Positions 57,948 to 64,000 of a stretch of 64,000 nucleotides of DNA are shown piece by piece. Origin of the DNA: Prostheceraeus crozeri (Eukaryota > Platyhelminthes > Polycladida > Euryleptidae); assembly GCA_907163375.1 (NCBI GenBank), contig CAJQUW010012967.1:186001-250000 (forward strand), written 5' to 3'. Numbering within the stretch: the first letter of the stretch is position 1; the number at the start of each line of letters is the position of its first letter. The translations under genes and the position numbers were made by a program. Below the pieces are notes generated by a model that did not search any database, was not told the origin of the DNA, and saw only the letters and a list, made by a program, of their open reading frames with translations.

Positions 57948-58815
57948 CATATGATTCAACACAACACAATATAACATCAACATTTTGAGGGCAATAATGT
58001 ACGACATTTGAGGGCGCCTGATTCTGACATCTAATGATTGTTCAGTTCTATGTACACGTATAACCTATGGATTAGTGCGTTGATAAAAAAATGCGTAAGT
58101 AGAAAATTCAACAATCGATGTTGAAATTGAAAGTTGCCAACTAATTACAACAAATTTGTTCATTCTCTATTTAGTTAAATACCTTTAAGTCAGTTGGTTG
58201 GTTATTCCAACATAACTTCAATATTTTTGACAACTCTGTAAAATCTGGCCTCGGAGATGAGCTGTTCGATTGAGGTGGATATCTAAGACAGGTGGTAGGT
58301 GTAACTGGGATAGAGACAAATTTGCCTGAAGATGAATGAAAGAATATTGAGATGATGGCCACTGTAAAAGGGAAGGAAGCTTGGAAAATGGTGAATTACG
58401 TGGAGAAGTTTGCCTGAACTCCTACAAGAGAAGACAACGATAACGGATTAAGTGTAACCGGGAAGGAGACAGACGAATACATGTCACATGGAACGCACTT
58501 GGCTTTCAACAGTCCTACAATCATTGATGCTGACCTGAACTGTTTAATAATTCTACCTGTACGTCTGTTAGATCTTGGAGTGATATTAGACACCTGCGCA
58601 AGCAGTTGACTGTCTTTCGTTTATTTTCTTGTAATAATCAGATGCTTCATTTTCAAATTTCCTTTTCTTTGTAAACGTACTTCGTGCTTGCTTTCTGTTG
58701 ATCTTTAATAGCTAAATCCCGAAGTATTCAACTTTCTGACAATTTGATATAAATAACCAAATTAGGACATCGTCATCATAGCACAAAGCTATCTAGCTAC
58801 ATATCCGATATGCAG
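57948..58815. other. Intron sequence, nothing recognised
   Basis: Two open frames on the minus strand (58171-58362, 58396-58593) lie in DNA with weak internal repetition; no family recognised. Confidence 0.4.
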
Positions 58816-58866
58816 ATGAGATTGCCTTCGAACAAGACGTCGATGAAGAGACTTTCGTGGGAGATG
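58816..58866 (+). CDS. VCL: Candidate small vinculin exon (acidic loop)
   Basis: 51 nt between ATATGCAG and GTAAGA. Phase is one base in, one base out, so it follows 56631 correctly and can be included or skipped. Peptide: DEIAFEQDVDEETFVGD. Vinculins have an acidic loop here (vertebrate NISDEESEQATEML) between tail helices 3 and 4, so the composition and place fit. The acceptor's pyrimidine tract is weak. No sequence-level homology beyond acidity. Confidence 0.5.
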
Positions 58867-59000
58867 GTAAGATAGCATGTCTTTCCCAACTGCATGAATT
58901 CTGATGAAGTTTCCATTTTCAAGATGATCTGAATTGAATAATGAAATGTATTGTGTTAATGTTTCGCATGTATTTGCTCTTTCTTGTATCTTGCCTACAG

Positions 59001-59015
59001 ACCGAAGGATGAATG
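59001..59015 (+). CDS. VCL: Candidate 15-nt vinculin microexon
   Basis: Fifteen bases, ACCGAAGGATGAATG, stand between a strong acceptor (TTTCTTGTATCTTGCCTACAG region) and a strong donor GTAAGC. Phase one in, one out, adding DRRMN without a frame change. It follows the 58816 exon by 134 bp. Size and symmetric phase are typical of regulated microexons, but the support is only splice-site quality and phase. Confidence 0.4.
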
Positions 59016-60550
59016 GTAAGCTTTCATAAGGCTTAACAGCTGAAGTTTCCGTTGATTTTCCTTTCCCGACAAATTATTTGCATGAATGAAAGTTATGTTG
59101 AGTCACTCTGATTTAACATTCGTAATCGCTTAGTTTGAATTGTGATCTGCATCAAAGACTGACAAGAAATAATTACATAGACATTGGTGGAGTGACATTG
59201 CAGTAAAGTGTTCGCACTGCGTGCAGGAGACCTAGAACCTCGATTCCAGCAATGGACATATTTTTTGATTCGGCATTCTTATATCCACGTCCAAACGTTT
59301 TCACCATAGACGTTTTGGTGCAGGGTATTTCCTTAAGTTTTTAATAACTCTTATGGAAAGAAACTGATTTTGTATCAACTTGAAAATTGACAAATCTGGA
59401 GCGCTCTCAATGAAGATGATAAATACATTGCGCATCTTTTTTGAAGCATATGCTACTTAGATAGTATTGCAGGTAGCGATAATAATCAGATTTCTCACGT
59501 TTTGTTGGTGATGAACACGCTGTATGGGCTGTGATTTGGTTAGAAGCTCGACAAACATTGTCGCATGTTTGCCATCCGTTTAGAAGCAAAATAAAATTCA
59601 GGAGATGTGAAGGAATTCAAGTTTTAAATGCTAGTTCTTGTACAATCTTATATTTCAATTGTAAGACTAATACCATCATCAAGTGGATTATGTCTGAATA
59701 TATTACTATTAAAAATGCTATCAAATGTGGTGCGATTGTCTGTCCGTTATGAAAATAATAGAATAATTTCACATTCACAGCACATAATATGAATATGCAA
59801 TTTTTGAAATGCAGGCACTAGCAGGATTCAATGTTTCAATTGAAAACGAATGATGCTGACGAACGTTTAGATTATACACCAAATACTCAATCCCGAAACT
59901 TTTCATTCAAATTTGTCGAATTCTGTGGATGATCTCAAACACCTGAACTTTTTTCAAACAGAACCCAATAACTAAATTATGAATTAATGGTTGAGATCAC
60001 AGAGTCAGTCAAACAGTCACGTCGCCATGTCTTAAATTGACGTGCTTTAACAATCTAATTCTGTAATTGAGATACTTCCGAGATATTAGCTGAGATCTTA
60101 ATAAAGCAGGAAGTGGAAATTATGCCAAGACATCATCACATCGCTAAGAAAGTAATGCACGTCTTATGATTCGAATAGCTACTCACGTACAGACGGTAAA
60201 CGCCCAGATAGATTGACTTATCTCTTGGAAGACTGAATTTCACCTACTGTAACACACTGGCGTCTTGGTAAATCTTCAGCATCGCCAGGTAGAAAGGCAA
60301 TGACTGAAGCGGCGAGAACTTGGTAAGTTCTCAAGTTCTGTCATGTTAGTCGTCATTCCCAAAAGAACAATCGCTGCTTGGGAGTAGGAAATTGCAGGAT
60401 GGGTAAATAGAGACTGAGGATGTTTAAAATGGTTCAACATCAAAATAGCTTTGTAAAATGTACAATGAGAATATGTTATTTATTTTATATATGTTTTTAT
60501 AATATTGTCTAATTGCACATATTAGACAATCTCAATATATCATCTACCAG
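59016..60550. other. Intron sequence with a possible tRNA-like block
   Basis: At 59190-59256 CAGTAAAGTGTTCGCACTGC with GAACCTCGATTCCAGC looks like tRNA A and B boxes. No gene recognised elsewhere. Confidence 0.4.
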
Positions 60551-60738
60551 TGGTCTCGTGACACAGGGGCTAAGCGCTTTGTCTAGCGATTTTTCGGTCC
60601 AGAGGTCGAGCCCCGAAAGTGTCATGGGAAGTCGTCAGGAAGGGCAAAGGAAGGATCATAACGCTCCAGATAAAGGTCTGACTACATCAGCACCGTCGAT
60701 GCCCTCAGTATGGGGGGGGGGAGCAGTGACGTTGAAAC
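60551..60738 (+). mobile_element. tRNA-derived SINE, copy 6
   Basis: TGGTCTCGTGACACAGGGGC head, AGAGGTCGAGCCCC B box, GTCAGGAAGGGCA body, a ten-G run at 60711-60720 and end GCAGTGACGTTGAAAC. No target duplication obvious. Confidence 0.85.
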
Positions 60739-60989
60739 ATAATAATAATTATGTATTTGTGAATACAACAAGCGGTATTGCAAAGAAATATACACAGGAA
60801 CAAAATCACGATTTGATGGAAAATTTGACAAATGAATTGTTGCAAAGAGTCATTCTTCTGTGTAAGGGACGTAAAGTTCTTATACGTCTTGCATTGCAGT
60901 TATTCTTGCAAAATTTCAAAAAACTCAGCCAAAGGATGCACATTTGCATTCATGTCGATCTTTTGTATCAGTTTTTCACAGATCTTATA
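60739..60989. other. Intron sequence, nothing recognised
   Basis: Short AT-rich spacer; the open frame 60513-60998 runs through the SINE and is not a gene. Confidence 0.4.
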
Positions 60990-62105
60990 AATTATTAAAT
61001 ATATATTAAAAATATATTAAATCTTCAAGGCTGGTCTTGTCAGTTACGTCAGCCCAACGTCTAGCAAGGAAATGTAATCGTTCAAGCTTTCTGAATTTCC
61101 CTTTGCTGATGTCGCACATGACTTGCCAACAAAAAACCATATGACAGAAGACAAAAGCCATGCAAGCCTGCCAAATAATGGGACCACGATTGCCGTTCAA
61201 CATTAAACGTTTTACAAACGCCATAGCACGGCAACAGCGATTATACAAGCTATCAAACTGCACACTCCAACTCAAATCACTGGAGAAAAAAACACTTAAA
61301 ATTTTCAAATGCTCAACATTCTCAATAGCAATATTATTAATAAAAATGGGCAAGCATGGCGGACAAGAATTCCTGCGTAACATAGTAAGACATTTCGTCT
61401 TATCAACATTTACAAGTTTTTTCTTTTCGACCCAATAGCAAAACTATCGACGGAGAGTTGAAAATTGTCAACAACAGTCACATTACCGAGATGGATTAGG
61501 GTGACATCATCGGCATAGGCGATTATCTTAGTGTCATGGAGGTGCAGAAGATCATCAAGTAAAATAACGAAAAGAAGAGGCCCTAGTAGGGAACCCTGAC
61601 GAACCCCACTAGTGACCATTTTCCAGGGCGTAGTTTGCCATTCAAGCACACACGTTGCACACGATTTTCAAGAAAACTGAATATGAATTATATTTACCAG
61701 CGGATTTCAGCCAAAGTTCTTCATCAGTGAATTGAGAAGAACGGAATGGCTCACTGAGTCGAGCGCCTTTCTAAAATCAACTGCGAGGAGTTTCGCGTAG
61801 TTCAGAGGGTCGGCAGAAATATGTTGCAGAGTTGCAAGGCGAATTGCTAAGTGAGTGTTCGCACAACCAAGCAACGATTATAAATATTCGTCAAAGGCTC
61901 AGCAGGTTCAACGGCAAACGAACGAAAGAAGAATCCTGGGATTCCATCTCGACCAATGGAATTCGCCTTACATTGTTTAATCATGAGAGCAACCTGCAAC
62001 GGACATACAAAAGAAAAGTCTGAAGAAGTCTGGCGATCCTCAGAAAACAAATGCAAATGCGGACTTGAGAATGCAGACACACATTGATTATTGAGAAAAA
62101 TAGCG
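60990..62105 (-). mobile_element. LINE RT remnant (CR1/jockey-like)
   Basis: Minus-strand frames in protein order are CKANSIGRDGIPGFFFRSF (RT fingers), TSGVRQGSLLGPLLFVILLD and KIIAYADDVTLIHLG (palm with catalytic YADD), then VEHLKILSVFFSSDLSWSVQ and RAMAFVKRLML with RKLERLHFLARRWADVTD (thumb and connection). Several frame changes. The segment is part of ORF2 of a non-LTR retrotransposon. It abuts the Penelope-like remnant at about 62105. Confidence 0.85.
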
Positions 62106-62830
62106 CAAAAAACACAGTTTGGTGGGCTCGAAAAATTTATTATAGTCGCACGAGCTTTCGGTCCACAACCTTCCTCGGGTGCTTGAAAAGAATGACTGGC
62201 CATGCATTTGCAGTGCTAAAAGGAGTGTCATGAAATCTATAGTTGTCAACCAATGATATCTCTATGCACACATGTACAGACAGCTTTGACACAAGGTGAT
62301 TGCAAACAATAAAACTTAAGAATGAAGATATGATGAGACATGCGTATGTACAAAAATGATAAATGCACCAAAAGATAAGGAAAGGAAAATTATAATACTG
62401 ATTAGTGAAATAAAAGAAAACAGAAAACATAAGACAAATGTACATGAATATTATACATCAAGCTCACGACCAATGCAACCATTCATTGTCTGATTGCGTC
62501 TTGTATGACTTCGACAGACTTTCTAACATTAGGATGCTTCAAATTTGATGCGATGATCTTCCAAGATAGCGGCAGCTGTGTATGAACATTTTTGGGGTCG
62601 ATGTCATGGCGTCTTAAATGTTTAAAAACTGCAGAATTCTCATCAGACAAGTGACAGAAATCTGGAACGCATTGTTCGACAAGTTTCGCATATATAAATT
62701 TCTTGACACAATGTACAACGAATTTGATACACAACAAACTTTGAAAAACACTTTTTGGGCACTTCAGAGTACGAACACGTTTTACAATCACTTGAGATTG
62801 TTGATTATTATCACTATAGATTATTGAGAG
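62106..62830 (-). mobile_element. Penelope-like element 3' end with GIY-YIG relic
   Basis: One minus-strand frame near 62720 reads VYQIRCTLCQEIYICETCRT, a degraded GIY-YIG endonuclease start. After a frame change SAVFKHLRRHDIDPKNVHTQ and WKIIASNLKHPNVRKSVEVI continue the domain to a stop at about 62483. Downstream at 62147-62180 CCCGAGGAAGGTTGTGGACC then GAAAGCTCG is the terminal motif typical of these elements. RT part absent here. Confidence 0.7.
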
Positions 62831-63453
62831 CTAGAGCAGTACTTTCAGTGATAGGTGCTTTACAAGTGTGATTTTTGACTTGAGAATCATACATTGTCTA
62901 ATATTTTTGTAATTTATATAAAAGAATAATTTTTTACATTTTTTACACAATTTTCATAGTATAGAGGATTTTTGCCTTCGGTTTGGGATGCATTCATGGC
63001 ATTCATCGATTCCGCAAGCTACATGAAATGTATTGTGATAACATCGATTAACTTAACTCGGAACATGAGCAAAATCATTCCTTTTTTGATCAGGCCTATT
63101 CGGCCGCACCTACACGCATTTACATTACTTGATTTTCTTTAGATAAACATATCACAGCATGCATGCAGTTCTATGCATAGACAGTGACAATACCATAGGT
63201 ATGAATACCACAGTTTATTATTATCTAATCTTTCCAATCTTTGCCAGGAAAAGGACTCTATCAAATCTGGCTGATTCTGATAAAACCCATTACAAAATTC
63301 TTTCGAAATTCACAACTTCATCATAAGGGAAGTGTGTTGATTGTATTGATTACAGTCTCATATCAATGTTGAAATAATAACCTGAAATAAAATTTTCCTC
63401 AACGATATTGTGCGTTTTGTCATACTCTGTCACATAAAGCAAGTATATAGTGT
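62831..63453. other. Intron sequence, nothing recognised
   Basis: AT-rich; no exon of the vinculin C-terminus was found. Confidence 0.4.
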
Positions 63454-64000
63454 GTAGAGTGTCGACTCAAAAAGCATCTGTATACAGTGAAAAATTTTAT
63501 GACATTCACTCTTTTGCGGAGATTACGTTTCTGCGGCCCAAAAAAATTATTTTAGCAGTTTTTAAAAATCTGAATTTTTCCAAATTATTCTTATGTATAT
63601 TCTACCGAGATGAAGCGACTTTATAAGTAGTATGAAACAATTTGGATTTAAAAAGGAATGAACATCTGCTAATAAGCATCTTAATTAAGCGGAAATTGAG
63701 ATTATTGTTAAAGGAATTTCATTAGCGGCATTATAATGTTAGTCTTCATGAAAACGTTGAGATCTTATTGTGCTGTCTTGGCTGAAATTTCAAGTTTTTA
63801 ATTCCATTTTCATCGGTATGATTTTATGCTGAAATCTGAATAGTAATGTGGACCCATGTACATATTTTAAACTTGATTGTGATCACTGTGTATTATTATT
63901 TTATTTTGCTCTTTCAGTGGCAGGTAGCTTGTGATATGATCACGCTCGGGGAAAATGCTCTTATTGATAAAACTAAGCATTAAAGTGATATTTACACATC
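63454..64000 (+). mobile_element. R1 MITE copy 3, cut by the window end
   Basis: Starts TGTAGAGTGTCGACTCAAAA and aligns with copy 1 left part and copy 2, including TTAATTAAGCGGAAATTGAG and CTCTTTCAGTGGCAG. It continues past 64000. It preserves the sequence around the point where copy 1 was split. Confidence 0.8.

Noticed and set aside
60513-60998. 161-codon open frame
   Set aside because: Runs through a SINE and its G-run; no similarity to a protein.
59016-64000. Search for the vinculin C-terminus (ATEML and RWVRK-type segments)
   Set aside because: Not found by reading; the region holds SINE, LINE, Penelope-like and R1 sequence, so the last exon is inferred to lie downstream.

Overview
The window is a slice of an AT-rich invertebrate animal genome. 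It appears to lie entirely inside one host gene: the 3' half of vinculin, on the + strand. Six exons (382-643, 879-1166, 32596-32687, 39146-39261, 54692-54815, 56541-56631) translate into recognisable vinculin sequence: the end of the fourth helical domain, the proline-rich linker/strap, and the first three helices of the actin-binding tail. Their splice phases chain without error. Three further phase-compatible exons (14674-14802, 58816-58866 and a 15-nt microexon at 59001-59015) are plausible cassettes. The conserved last two tail helices were not found, so the gene probably continues beyond base 64000.

Almost everything else is intron filled with mobile elements. Region 1-7.6 kb holds two exons, a broken Tc1-like copy and a reverse tRNA-type SINE. 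Region 7.7-12.8 kb is a three-level nest. A 721-bp TA-flanked MITE (R1) is split by a 4.3-kb element whose inverted arms are built from 21-bp tandem repeats and which keeps a relic transposase. That element in turn is split by a 2.2-kb IS630/Tc1-type element whose inverted ends are built from 22-bp repeats. Region 12.8-23.6 kb has a SINE, a candidate cassette exon, two LINE 3' remnants, two copies of a fold-back MITE and a Tc1 element with an uninterrupted 337-aa DD34E transposase.

At 23.6-27.8 kb sits a Ty3/gypsy-like LTR element on the minus strand. Its LTRs look identical and it has a 5-bp target duplication, so it is very young. Region 28-42.9 kb carries a Penelope-like RT relic, two more vinculin exons, LINE fragments, MITEs, an R1 copy and SINE/R2 repeats. 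Region 42.9-48.5 kb is a second nest: a hAT-type element (8-bp duplication GTCTAGAG) contains a PIF/Harbinger element (3-bp duplication TAA) with a MADF/BESS gene and a broken HARBI1-type nuclease. The Harbinger element itself contains a second hAT (8-bp duplication AGTGCAAT) sitting exactly at the MADF start codon. Region 48.5-64 kb has two more hAT MITEs, three SINEs (one with a perfect 16-bp duplication), the two vinculin tail exons, the small candidate exons, a LINE RT relic, a Penelope-like GIY-YIG relic and a third R1 copy running off the end.

No CRISPR, operon, rRNA or ordinary tRNA gene was seen. All identifications are by reading; no database search was possible.
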